Origin: DYGX01 sp035325905 | GTDB lineage: Bacteria > Chloroflexota > Anaerolineae > Aggregatilineales > Aggregatilineaceae | Reading direction: 5' to 3' | Assembly (NCBI GenBank): GCA_035325905.1 | Contig: DAOKYY010000119.1 | Coordinates: 1 to 8,959 of the forward strand | Length of the DNA: 8,959 bases | Part shown: one piece after another, positions 1-6,228 of the stretch | Layout: each line of letters begins with the position of its first letter | Numbering within the stretch: position 1 is the first letter of the stretch | Made by a program: the position numbers and the translations under genes | The notes under the pieces: generated by a model | Told to the model about the DNA's origin: nothing | Seen by the model: only the letters and a program-made list of their open reading frames with translations | Databases searched by the model: none

Positions 1-4
1 CAGG

Positions 5-1351
5 ATGGCTCGATTGCTCGACAGGCTCAACGTCGCGCGGCTGGCGCTATTCCCGCTGGGGTTGGGGCTGGCGCTCGTGCTCGTGACCGGCACGCTCAAC
101 CGCGTCATGATCGTCGAGCTGAAGCTACCGGCCTCGCTGGTGGGCCTGTTCTTCGCCATGACGCTCGTCGTCGCCCCGGCGCGGGCGTGGCTCGGCTACC
201 TCTCGGACGGCTATCCGCTACTCGGCAAGCGCCGCGAGCCGTACATCGCGCTCGGCGCGCTGCTGCTGGCGGCGGCGGTAATCGCCGTCACGCTGCTGGT
301 GACGTACAGCGCGCGGCGCGGCGTGTTGCTGGTTCCCGCCGGGCTGCTGGCGTTCATCGCCTACGCGCTCGGCGTGAACCTCGCCAGCAACACCTTTGAG
401 GCGCTGCTGGCCGATCGCTTCCACGGGGATGCGCGCCCGCGCGCCGTCACGCTGTTCAAGGTCGCCATGTTCGGCGGAATCCTGCTCGGATCGCTGGGCC
501 TCGGCTACCTGCTGGACCCGTTCGACGCGGAGCGGTTTATCGGGATTGTCGCGGGCGTGATGGCGCTGTTCGTCACGCTGGCGATGATCGGCACGGCGCG
601 CCAAGAGCCGGCCCTGCCCGCGCTGCGAGCGGTCAGCCACCGCGCCGCCGCGCAGCCGTTCTGGGCTGTGATTCGCGACGTGATCTGGCGCGACCACGAG
701 GCGCGGCGCTTCTTCGCGCTGGTCGTCCTGAGCACGCTCGGCACGCTGGCGCAGGATGTGCTGCTGGAGCCATACGGCGCGCTGGTGCTCGATATGAGCG
801 TCGCGCAGACCACGCGCCTGACCGCGCTGTGGGGCAGCGGCACGATGTTGACCCTGGTCGCGGCGGGCATGTGGCTGATCAGGCGTTGGGGCTATATGGC
901 GACGCTGCGCGCCGGGCTGGCGATCAGCGTCGCGGTGTTCGGCGCGATTGTCGGCGCCGGATGGCTGGGCAGCGTGCCGCTGTTCATGGCGCTGGTTTTC
1001 GCGCTGGGGCTGGGCGCGGGGCTGGCGATGGCCGGGTTGCTGACAGCGGTGATCGAGTTCACGACCACGCTGCGCGCCGGGCTGTTGATGGGCGTGTGGG
1101 GCATGGCCGCGGAACTCGGCCAGGCCATCGGCGGGCTGCTCGGCGGGATCGTGGTCGACGCGCTACGCCTGCTGACCGGCGGCGACTACTGGGTCGCCTA
1201 CGGGACCGTCTTTACCATCGAAGCGATTCTACTGACGGTCGTGCTGGCGCTGGCCGGAGGGCTGCATGTCGAGCGCTCGGCGGCGCAGGTGGAAGCGCAT
1301 CCGCGCCGGGCGCATCCTTCGACGGATGAAATGACCGCGCTCGGGTTCTAA
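5..1351 (+). CDS. PucC/BCH2-family MFS transporter (bacteriochlorophyll-associated type)
   Basis: An integral inner-membrane protein of 448 residues with about 12 hydrophobic segments, the usual size for the PucC/LhaA/BCH2 branch of the major facilitator superfamily. Family members assist assembly of light-harvesting complexes or handle bacteriochlorophyll-type pigments, although homologues also occur outside phototrophs. Seen here: an N-terminal TGTLNRVMIVEL block (residues 28-39); the loop APARAWLGYLSD (57-68) followed by GKRREPY (74-80); the SNTFEALLADR block (128-138); and the very characteristic AQDVLLEPYG (249-258), which opens the second half. The C-terminal 25 residues are hydrophilic and probably cytoplasmic. 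The ATG at position 5 fits the family's N-terminus, but only four bases precede it, so neither its ribosome site nor a possible upstream start can be judged. No pigment-synthesis gene lies in the window, so a photosynthetic role is unproven. The family call is confident; the substrate is unknown. Confidence 0.85.
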   Translation: MARLLDRLNVARLALFPLGLGLALVLVTGTLNRVMIVELKLPASLVGLFFAMTLVVAPARAWLGYLSDGYPLLGKRREPYIALGALLLAAAVIAVTLLVTYSARRGVLLVPAGLLAFIAYALGVNLASNTFEALLADRFHGDARPRAVTLFKVAMFGGILLGSLGLGYLLDPFDAERFIGIVAGVMALFVTLAMIGTARQEPALPALRAVSHRAAAQPFWAVIRDVIWRDHEARRFFALVVLSTLGTLAQDVLLEPYGALVLDMSVAQTTRLTALWGSGTMLTLVAAGMWLIRRWGYMATLRAGLAISVAVFGAIVGAGWLGSVPLFMALVFALGLGAGLAMAGLLTAVIEFTTTLRAGLLMGVWGMAAELGQAIGGLLGGIVVDALRLLTGGDYWVAYGTVFTIEAILLTVVLALAGGLHVERSAAQVEAHPRRAHPSTDEMTALGF

Positions 1352-1393
1352 TCATCCCACTGCTCTATTCCTAAAGTCCCTGTCCCCTGTCGT

Positions 1394-1422
1394 TTGCGTT
1401 TCGACGCCGCTCGTTGTACGCT
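1394..1422 (+). promoter_or_regulatory. Sigma-70-type promoter giving a probable leaderless mRNA
   Basis: TTGCGT at 1394-1399 and TACGCT at 1417-1422 are separated by exactly 17 bases. The expected start of transcription, seven or eight bases beyond the -10, falls on or next to the A of the ATG at 1430. No Shine-Dalgarno-like sequence lies before that ATG, which agrees with a leaderless transcript. Each hexamer matches the consensus in four of six positions, so the call rests on the spacing and on the lack of a ribosome site. Confidence 0.55.
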
Positions 1423-1429
1423 GGTCCGC

Positions 1430-2176
1430 ATGAGAGAAACCCAGGCCATCATCGAACGTGTGCGGCGCATCTCGCCCGATTTGCAGCAGATCGATCTATC
1501 GGCCGACGCCTCGCTGGCGCAGCTCCAGCCGGGCCAATCGATCTTCGCGCACCTGCTGGAAAACACGCAGTACACCCCCTATTTGCGCGAACAGTGGTTC
1601 CCGATCGCCACGGCGGGCGCGCGGCTCGTCGTCGAGCTGGCTCCGCAGCGGAGCTACCATCCCGGCCAGGTCGCCAGCCTGATGACCCCGGTCGGCAAGC
1701 CGATTCCGGTGCGCGGCGGCGCTCAGAACGTGCTGATGATCGCGCATGATGCGCTCCCGACGCCGCTCGTGCTGCTGGCCCAGCGCCTGATCGCCAGCGA
1801 GATCGCGGTCACGCTCGTGCTGGGCGGAAGCGCGCTGCGCTACCCGCTGGAAGTGCTGCCGCCGCAGATCGAGGTCATTCACGGGGAAACCGGCTGGACC
1901 TGGCCGGAGCAGGTGCAGACGCTCGGCTGGGCCGATCAGGTGATCGCGCTGGCGCCGCCCTACGCGCAGCTGGAAACCTATCACGCCCTCTACGACACGA
2001 TTATGCAATTGCGCGCGCGGGATATTCCCGACGGGTACGCGCTCGGCTTGTTCCACCAGCCGCTGGCCTGCGGCACAGGCGCCTGCCAGGCGTGCCAGGT
2101 CGCGTGTCAGGGCGGGGACCTGCTGGCCTGCACCGACGGCCCGGCGATTGACCTCAAACGCGTGGCCTTCCGATGA
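1430..2176 (+). CDS. PyrK-like iron-sulfur flavoprotein subunit (divergent)
   Basis: A 248-residue protein resembling the electron-transfer subunit of class 1B dihydroorotate dehydrogenase, which passes electrons between an FMN subunit and NAD through FAD and a [2Fe-2S] cluster. The clearest evidence is the C-terminal cluster motif: C214-x4-C219-x2-C222 and then C234 within ACTDGP, the arrangement and CxDGP ending of PyrK. A further cysteine, C226, lies between. The N-terminal part has the LQPGQSIFA turn (residues 32-40) of the flavin-binding barrel. However, the Arg-Pro-x-Ser FAD motif expected shortly after it reads EQWFPIAT (54-61), without the key arginine, and the pyridine-nucleotide region is only loosely conserved. 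The ATG at 1430 is preferred over an in-frame TTG at 1394 because that TTG is part of the promoter's -35 element. The stop overlaps the next start as ATGA. A DHOD-like partner is encoded two genes downstream. PyrK family membership is likely; a role in pyrimidine synthesis is doubtful. Confidence 0.75.
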   Translation: MRETQAIIERVRRISPDLQQIDLSADASLAQLQPGQSIFAHLLENTQYTPYLREQWFPIATAGARLVVELAPQRSYHPGQVASLMTPVGKPIPVRGGAQNVLMIAHDALPTPLVLLAQRLIASEIAVTLVLGGSALRYPLEVLPPQIEVIHGETGWTWPEQVQTLGWADQVIALAPPYAQLETYHALYDTIMQLRARDIPDGYALGLFHQPLACGTGACQACQVACQGGDLLACTDGPAIDLKRVAFR

Positions 2177-2952
2177 CTTCGCTTCCGCTGCGGCGCGTGA
2201 TGTTCTTCGGCGCGCATCCCGACGACGAAACGGTGATGGCGGGCGGGACGCTGGCGCTGCTGGCGGCGCGCGGCGTTCGCACGCACGTCGTCTGCGCGAC
2301 GGATGGACGCGGCGGCGAGCACGGCGATCAGGCGCACGCCGCCACGCCGGAAGCGTTGGCGCGGGTTCGTCGTGAGGAGCTGGCGTGCGCCGTCACCGCG
2401 CTGGGCGTCGAAGAACTGACTTTGTTCGGCTACGAGGACCCGGTCATTGGCCCAGGCGAAACGCTGTACGGGTTCGAGGCCGCCGAGGAAACTCTGGTCG
2501 CGCAGGTGGTCGATCTGCTGCGCCGCGAAGCGCCGGACGTGGTGCTCAGCCACGGCAGCGACGGCGAATACGGCCATCCCGCGCACGTGCAGGTGCACCG
2601 CGCCGTGCGGCAAGCGGTCGAGGCGCACCTGCCGGAGACTGTGTTCTATGGCGTGAGCGCGCTGGTGCCAGGCAGCGAGGACCGGCTGTGGAACCGCAGC
2701 GACTCCGCTCACCTGGCGCTGGACATCACGCCCTGGATCGAGCGCAAGCACGCCGCGATGCTCTGCCACCGCACGCAGCACGCGCTGTTCATGCGGCGGC
2801 GCAAGCTGGGCACGGTGCGGGAAGCGACGCGCACGATCGAGTCCTTTCACCGTTTCTGGCCGCCGGTGGCCGAGGGCGGCGCGCCCGACGACGCCTTCGT
2901 CCGCGCGCTGCTGGACGCCGGAGCGCGGCGCGGGGCGGATTGGAGCACGTAG
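2173..2952 (+). CDS. PIG-L / LmbE family zinc-dependent deacetylase
   Basis: A 259-residue cytosolic hydrolase of the PIG-L family, which removes acetyl groups from N-acetylglucosamine-type substrates; MshB and BshB of low-molecular-weight thiol synthesis are known members. The two signature motifs are intact. AHPDDE (residues 14-19) supplies zinc ligands H15 and D18 and the catalytic base D17, and GEYGHPAH (131-138) supplies H138 as third ligand and H135 as the conserved second histidine, by analogy with MshB. A hydrophobic strand just before the first motif (VMFFGA, 9-14) opens the Rossmann-like fold. Its ATG overlaps the preceding stop codon in ATGA and has no Shine-Dalgarno of its own, so translation is probably coupled to the PyrK-like gene. 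It sits between the two halves of a PyrK/PyrD-like pair, which is unusual. The substrate cannot be told from sequence: glycoside, thiol precursor and lipid-linked sugar are all possible. Confidence 0.88.
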   Translation: MTSLPLRRVMFFGAHPDDETVMAGGTLALLAARGVRTHVVCATDGRGGEHGDQAHAATPEALARVRREELACAVTALGVEELTLFGYEDPVIGPGETLYGFEAAEETLVAQVVDLLRREAPDVVLSHGSDGEYGHPAHVQVHRAVRQAVEAHLPETVFYGVSALVPGSEDRLWNRSDSAHLALDITPWIERKHAAMLCHRTQHALFMRRRKLGTVREATRTIESFHRFWPPVAEGGAPDDAFVRALLDAGARRGADWST

Positions 2953-2971
2953 CCGCGCAGGAGACACGCGC

Positions 2972-3928
2972 ATGATCGACCTGACACACGGCGGCAAATC
3001 GCCTCTGACGGTCAATAACCCGGTGCTGCTGGCGTCGGGCGTGGCGGGCTTCGACGGCGGGCCGTACGCCGACCTGCTCGACCTGTCGAAGCTGGGCGCG
3101 ATCGTCACCAATCCGCTGACGTGGCGCCCGCGCCGCGCCGCGCAGGGGCCGCGCATTGTGCCGCTGCCGGCCGGGGCGCTGGTCCACACCGGGCTGCCGA
3201 ACCCCGGCGTGCGCCGCGCGGTTAAGCTGTACCGCGCGCGCTGGGCGCGCAGCCTGGCGCCGATCATCGCGCATGTCGTCGCCACCACGCCGGAGGATGT
3301 CGCCTCGTGCGTCGCGGAGCTGGAACGCTGCGAGGCCATCGCCGCCGTTGAGCTGGGCCTGCACGACCAGGCGAGCGCCCACGATGTCGAGCGGGTGCTG
3401 CGGTCGGCGCAGGCCGCGACCCTGCTGCCGCTGCTGGTGCGCCTGCCGCTCTATGGCGCGCTGGAGCTGGCTCCCGCCGCGCAGGATGCGGGCGCGGGCG
3501 CGCTGGTGGTCGCCGCGCCGCCACGCGGCACGGTGCGCGATCCGCTCTCAGGACAGCTGGCCGGGGGGCGCATCTACGGGCCGTGGCTCAAGGCGCAGGC
3601 GCTGCGGGCGGTCGGGCAGGTGGCGCGGGCGGTGTCGCTGCCCGTTATCGGGTCGGGCGGCATCCATTCGCCGGACGACGCGCGAGACTTCCTCGAAGCG
3701 GGCGCGGTCGCGGTGCAGGTGGACACCCTGCTGTGGACATGGCCGCACGCCGTCGAAGTGATCGCGCGCAACCTGGGCGGCCTGGAGATGACCCGCGCCG
3801 CCGGGGCGCTGGCCGACGAGTGGGAGCCGGGCATGGGCGAGACGATGTGGAAGCGCCGCCAGTGGGACAAGCCGCACCGCCCGTATGACGTTCGCCCGCT
3901 GCGTCCGCCCGACGACCTGCCGGAATAG
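2972..3928 (+). CDS. Dihydroorotate dehydrogenase-like FMN protein lacking the orotate catalytic residues
   Basis: A 318-residue TIM-barrel protein that aligns with class 1B dihydroorotate dehydrogenase along most of its length: NPVLLASG (16-23), DLSKLGAIVT (37-46), the TGLPNPGV turn (73-80), GGRIYGPWLKAQAL (198-211), and the FMN-phosphate loop VIGSGGI (225-231) followed by EAGAVAVQV (242-250). Compared from memory with Lactococcus PyrDB, the residues needed for orotate chemistry are replaced. The early lysine is N47. The NISCPN loop carrying the catalytic cysteine reads GLHDQA (129-134), with Asp at the cysteine position. The second lysine is R157, and the Asn-Thr pair becomes APP (182-184). 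FMN binding therefore looks possible, but dihydroorotate oxidation does not. A basic and proline-rich tail from about residue 285 is an extra. The start has AGGAG eight bases upstream and lies 19 bases after the PIG-L gene. It may be the FMN partner of the PyrK-like protein in another reaction. Confidence 0.8.
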   Translation: MIDLTHGGKSPLTVNNPVLLASGVAGFDGGPYADLLDLSKLGAIVTNPLTWRPRRAAQGPRIVPLPAGALVHTGLPNPGVRRAVKLYRARWARSLAPIIAHVVATTPEDVASCVAELERCEAIAAVELGLHDQASAHDVERVLRSAQAATLLPLLVRLPLYGALELAPAAQDAGAGALVVAAPPRGTVRDPLSGQLAGGRIYGPWLKAQALRAVGQVARAVSLPVIGSGGIHSPDDARDFLEAGAVAVQVDTLLWTWPHAVEVIARNLGGLEMTRAAGALADEWEPGMGETMWKRRQWDKPHRPYDVRPLRPPDDLPE

Positions 3929-3944
3929 CCTTTCCACCCCCATG

Positions 3945-3965
3945 AAAAACCCCGCGATTGCGGGG
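3945..3965 (-). terminator. Rho-independent terminator of the Flp pilin gene
   Basis: A perfect 6-bp CCCCGC/GCGGGG stem (3950-3955 and 3960-3965) with a 4-base loop is followed on the minus strand by five T (3949-3945). It lies about 80 bases after the pilin stop codon. On the plus strand no T run follows the stem, so it would end the PIG-L/DHOD-like operon poorly, if at all. Confidence 0.75.
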
Positions 3966-3975
3966 CCTCGATGAC

Positions 3976-4035
3976 TCATTAATGAAACTGGCGATCAGGC
4001 GATTGCCTCAATCGCGCGGGGCTGGACAGCGCCCC
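3976..4035. repeat. Cluster of short inverted repeats between convergent genes
   Basis: Three short symmetric elements lie side by side in the convergent gap: the 10-bp palindrome TCATTAATGA (3976-3985), GCGATT/AATCGC (3999-4004 and 4010-4015, 5-base loop), and GGGGC/GCCCC (4018-4022 and 4031-4035). None has a T run on either side. They may fold the 3' ends of the two converging transcripts, but no specific function can be assigned. Confidence 0.35.
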
Positions 4036-4046
4036 AGTCCTCGGCG

Positions 4047-4238
4047 CTATCCCGGCAGATTTTCCAGCTCGTCAACGATATCCTGGTAGATGTTCTTCAG
4101 GCCCGGCCCCAGGATGGTCAGCAGGGCGACCAGCACGACCGCGACGAAGATCAGGATCAGGGCATATTCGACCAGACCCTGCCCGCTCGTCCAGCGGCGC
4201 ACTTGCGGCTGAACGGTGAACCAGCGCCACCACAACAT
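4047..4238 (-). CDS. Flp/Tad-type pilin precursor (class III prepilin)
   Basis: A 63-residue small prepilin. A short, basic, Trp-rich leader ending in S18-G19 is followed by QGLVEYALILI. Cleavage after G19 would put Glu at +5 and Tyr at +6 of the mature protein, the defining Flp signature, and leave a 44-residue pilin with one hydrophobic helix (about residues 22-44) and a short acidic C-terminal tail. Such subunits are cut by a TadV-type peptidase and assembled into thin adhesive pili by the Tad secretion machine, or act as pseudopilins. The start at 4238 is chosen over an in-frame ATG at 4274 because AAGGAGG lies five bases upstream of it; that stronger choice also gives the compact leader usual in this family. 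No tad genes are nearby: the gene has its own promoter and terminator and looks monocistronic, so assembly proteins must be encoded elsewhere. Confidence 0.85.
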   Translation of the reverse strand: MLWWRWFTVQPQVRRWTSGQGLVEYALILIFVAVVLVALLTILGPGLKNIYQDIVDELENLPG

Positions 4239-4312
4239 GGCTTCCTCCTTTCTCAGGACTCTCCCTGGGAACACGCAGCGGCGCGGCTGCGCCCGGCGCG
4301 CCGCTTGCCCTT

Positions 4313-4341
4313 AGCATATGACGATTTTGATCCGGCTGCAA
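4313..4341 (-). promoter_or_regulatory. Promoter of the Flp pilin gene
   Basis: On the minus strand, TTGCAG (4341-4336) and TATGCT (4318-4313) are separated by 17 bases. The predicted start near 4306 gives a leader of about 68 bases before the pilin ATG, which carries a strong AAGGAGG ribosome site. The promoter begins only a few bases beyond the flavodoxin gene's stop codon, so it makes the pilin independent of that gene. Confidence 0.6.
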
Positions 4342-4357
4342 TCCTGCCGGACCCACC

Positions 4358-4876
4358 TCACGCGCGGAGCTTCGCCGCCAGGTCGTTCGCCCAGGCGCGA
4401 ATCGCGGCCCAGTCGCGGTGATCGCCCTCGCTCCAGACGCCGAGCAGGATACTGAGCCGGAACATCAGCCGCTTGCGCCGCGACGGCACTTTGGCGAGAT
4501 CCAGCGCCCCGGCGAAATAGCCTTCGCTGAGCGGCCGGGCCAAAGCACGCACCGGCGCGAGCCAGTCCTTGACTCCCTCGCGATACTGCGGGTTCTTCAT
4601 CGACATCGTCATGCATACCATGAACGAGGCGAACGGCCGGCGTGCCAGCTCCGCCTGGTGCTGGCGGAGCCACTGCATCGCTTCCGGGAGCCACTGCCGA
4701 TCCTGGATCGCGCTTCCCGCCACGACCGCGCGATACGGGCTGAGGTCGCTAACCTCCTGCATGGACCGCACTTCGACCTGCGCGCCACGCTCGGCCAGCG
4801 CCGCGCCGATCGCCTCGGCGACGCCGGCAGTCGAGCCAGCGCGGGTGGCGTAGGCCACGAGAATTGTGTCGGACAT
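4358..4876 (-). CDS. Flavodoxin-domain protein, HemG-like (Flavodoxin_5)
   Basis: A 172-residue soluble FMN protein close in size to menaquinone-dependent protoporphyrinogen oxidase HemG (about 180 residues). The FMN-phosphate loop is YATRAGSTAGVAEAI (residues 9-23). The second flavin-contact strand and following helix read AVVAGSAIQDRQWLPEAMQWL (50-70), the pattern of this family rather than of electron-carrier flavodoxins. The C-terminal half has the family's FAGALDL (121-127) and a closing GDHRDWAAIRAWA (151-163), matching the GDxRDWxxI ending of HemG-like proteins. ATG 4876 is preferred over an upstream in-frame ATG at 5053: the flavodoxin strand begins directly after it, GAGGA lies eight bases before it, and the 59 extra residues would run through the AT-rich intergenic region without family similarity. 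Many bacteria use such proteins for other quinone-linked flavin reactions, so I do not assign the heme step. Confidence 0.75.
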   Translation of the reverse strand: MSDTILVAYATRAGSTAGVAEAIGAALAERGAQVEVRSMQEVSDLSPYRAVVAGSAIQDRQWLPEAMQWLRQHQAELARRPFASFMVCMTMSMKNPQYREGVKDWLAPVRALARPLSEGYFAGALDLAKVPSRRKRLMFRLSILLGVWSEGDHRDWAAIRAWANDLAAKLRA

Positions 4877-5082
4877 CGCGCTCTTCCTCACATGCTCACT
4901 CGCCGATACTTCACCGTAGCACAGCTTCGGGCGGCGTATAGTGACAGAATGCGCCAATCTGGGGGAAATCTGAAATAACAGGAGCGCGCGACTTTCTCCG
5001 GTGGGCGCGACCTTTGATCGCATCTTGTTGATTAAACTTTCAATAAATAGCATATAACTACTTCAAAAAGTTAATGATTAGA
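4877..5082. other. Divergent intergenic region, AT-rich in its right half, with short repeats
   Basis: There is no coding sequence here. The left part (to about 5020) is GC-rich and contains a repeated GCGCGACYTT element (4985 and 5006). The right part is the most AT-rich stretch of the window. TTCAATAAA occurs at 5039-5047 and again at 5091-5099 inside the downstream promoter, each time preceded by TTGA (5028 and 5083). TAACT/AGTTA (5055-5059 and 5069-5073) form an inverted repeat. A possible distal promoter is TTGATT (5028-5033) with TATAAC (5053-5058), but its 19-base spacer is long. I could not find a convincing promoter for the minus-strand flavodoxin gene. Confidence 0.5.
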
Positions 5083-5111
5083 TTGACTTCTTCAATAAAC
5101 CTTGTTACTAT
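5083..5111 (+). promoter_or_regulatory. Near-consensus promoter of the DUF2089/SHOCT-like locus
   Basis: TTGACT (5083-5088) and TACTAT (5106-5111) match the sigma-70 consensus at five of six bases each and are separated by the optimal 17 bases. Transcription should begin near 5118, giving a leader of about 73 bases. It is the best-matching promoter in the window, and the repeat TTCAATAAA falls inside its spacer, so a protein bound there could block RNA polymerase. Confidence 0.75.
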
Positions 5112-5191
5112 AAGTCAAAGGACGAGGCAAAGAGCGGTGAGCGCGGCGTTTGCCGTGATAAGCAATCGTCACAAGCGATCGAGGGAGCGCC

Positions 5192-5590
5192 ATGTATCCA
5201 GTCTATCCGGTTCCCGGCCCGTGCCCGGTCTGCGGCGAGGCCATGATTATCCAGCGCCTACACTGCCCCAACTGCGACGTGTCGGTTGAGGGGCGCTTCT
5301 CGCTTGGACGGCTGGCGCTGCTTAGCCCCGAACAACTGGAGTTTGTCGAAGTCTTCTTGCGCTGCGAGGGCAAAATCCGGCATGTCGAAAAGGAGCTTAA
5401 CATCTCGTACCCGACCGTGCGCAGCCGCCTGAACGAGGTGATCGAGGCGCTCGGCTACGAGGTGCCCGGCGCGCAGGAGCCAAGCGACGAACTCAGCCCC
5501 GAAGCGCGCCGCCAGGTGCTCGACGACCTGGCGAACGGCAAGATCACGTCGGAAGAGGCGATTGAGTTGCTGCGCGGCGATCTGCCCTGA
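5192..5590 (+). CDS. DUF2089 family zinc-ribbon/HTH regulator with SHOCT-like tail
   Basis: A 132-residue protein with three parts. A zinc ribbon holds C11-x2-C14 and C25-x2-C28 (CPVCG and CPNC). A helical DNA-binding-like domain (about 45-88) contains LSPEQLEFVEVFLRC and NISYPTVRSRL, the latter resembling a recognition helix; both blocks are typical of DUF2089. A C-terminal bihelical SHOCT-like module (101-129) includes LDDLANGKITSEEAIELL. The family is annotated as putative transcriptional regulators. The start has GAGGG six bases upstream, and the first zinc cysteine follows closely, as usual. It is the first gene behind the strongest promoter in the window and the only DNA-binding candidate in the locus, so it may control the operon itself, perhaps through the repeats around its promoter; that is inference. 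The tail module recurs in three downstream genes, suggesting that regulator and effectors interact through it. Confidence 0.85.
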   Translation: MYPVYPVPGPCPVCGEAMIIQRLHCPNCDVSVEGRFSLGRLALLSPEQLEFVEVFLRCEGKIRHVEKELNISYPTVRSRLNEVIEALGYEVPGAQEPSDELSPEARRQVLDDLANGKITSEEAIELLRGDLP

Positions 5591-5647
5591 GCGCCGTTCG
5601 CGCCAACGCCCGATTCAACGGAAAGTTGAGCTGGAGGAGGTATCCGC

Positions 5648-6130
5648 ATGGCCTCGCGTAAGGAAATCCTGGAAATGCTCTCCAGGGGTGAGATTGACGT
5701 CCACCGTGCGACCGAGCTGCTCGCGCACCCACAAGAGTTCGCGCCGGAAACCGCGCCCGACCCCGTCCCCGGCATCGCGCCAGAGCCAGCGCCCGCGCCG
5801 CCCGAAGCGTTTGCGCCCCAGCCACCGCCGATCCCGGTGCCAGCAGTGGCCGCCCCGCCCGCCCCGGAGCCGCCTCCGGCTCCTGGCAGGCGCCGCTGGC
5901 TGCACATCCACGTCAGCGCGCTGGACACCGGGCGCAGCCGCGTGCGCGTCAATGTGCCGCTCGGCCTGGTGCGCTTCGGCATGCGGGTCGGCGCGCGCTT
6001 CACCGACGAGCTGGATCGCAGCACGATCGGCGATGTGCTGCGCGCGATCGATCAGGAGGAAATTTCCGGCACGCTGCTGGAGGTCGAGGACATCAGCGAC
6101 AACGAGCGGGTGCATATCTACATCGACTGA
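5648..6130 (+). CDS. SHOCT-like module / Pro-Ala linker / beta-rich domain protein (paralogue 1)
   Basis: A 160-residue protein I cannot name beyond its architecture. Residues 2-27 form the bihelical SHOCT-like module (ILEMLSRGEIDVHRATELL). Residues 30-80 are an extended Pro/Ala/Glu-rich linker with almost no other side chains. Residues 82-160 form a compact, strand-rich domain beginning WLHIHVSALDTG and containing VPLGLVRFGMRVGARF and an acidic end, LLEVEDISDNERVHIYID. The same C-terminal domain recurs in the last gene of the locus (8516-8890), with the blocks in the same order and nearly the same spacing. There is no signal peptide or membrane helix, so it is probably cytoplasmic. The ATG follows GGAGGAGG by seven bases, a very strong ribosome site, 57 bases after the regulator's stop. 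The linker could let the N-terminal module dock on another protein while the domain works separately; this is inference. Confidence 0.8.
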   Translation: MASRKEILEMLSRGEIDVHRATELLAHPQEFAPETAPDPVPGIAPEPAPAPPEAFAPQPPPIPVPAVAAPPAPEPPPAPGRRRWLHIHVSALDTGRSRVRVNVPLGLVRFGMRVGARFTDELDRSTIGDVLRAIDQEEISGTLLEVEDISDNERVHIYID

Positions 6131-6163
6131 GCTATCTGGCGAGAAATCGACTGGAACCGCCGG

Positions 6164-6196
6164 TATAAGGCCGCGAGAGACCCCGGCGCGCGCCGG
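6164..6196. promoter_or_regulatory. Possible weak internal promoter and a 14-bp palindrome
   Basis: In the 98-base gap between the second and third genes lies TATAAG (6164-6169), a good -10 hexamer but with no recognisable -35 at 16-18 bases. A perfect 14-bp palindrome, CCGGCGCGCGCCGG (6183-6196), follows it. The palindrome would fall in the early transcript of such a promoter or act as an operator or mRNA-processing hairpin. In such GC-rich DNA a chance origin is possible. Confidence 0.3.
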
Positions 6197-6228
6197 AGCC
6201 GAGCCGCCGGTGAGGAGGAGAGTGTACT

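Noticed and set aside
1394..1429. TTG as an upstream start for the PyrK-like protein
   Set aside because: It would add 12 residues without family similarity, has no ribosome site, and coincides with the -35 hexamer of a well-spaced promoter.
2107..3339. Long minus-strand open frame (410 codons) opposite the PIG-L and DHOD-like genes
   Set aside because: The plus strand here encodes intact HPDDE and GHPAH motifs and an FMN-type barrel with good ribosome sites; the antisense product shows no motif.
1430..3928. Calling the pair canonical pyrK and pyrD
   Set aside because: The orotate-site residues and FAD motif are missing, so gene symbols would imply a pyrimidine role the sequence does not support.
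3950..3965. Hairpin as terminator for the plus-strand DHOD-like operon
   Set aside because: No T run follows on the plus strand; the T run is on the minus strand, which fits the pilin gene.
4941..4978. Nine-codon plus-strand frame following TATAGT
   Set aside because: The -10-like hexamer has no matching -35 and the frame is too short to distinguish from chance.
4877..5053. Longer start of the flavodoxin-domain protein at 5053
   Set aside because: The 59 extra residues run through the non-coding, AT-rich region and have no flavodoxin similarity, and a ribosome site precedes the ATG at 4876.
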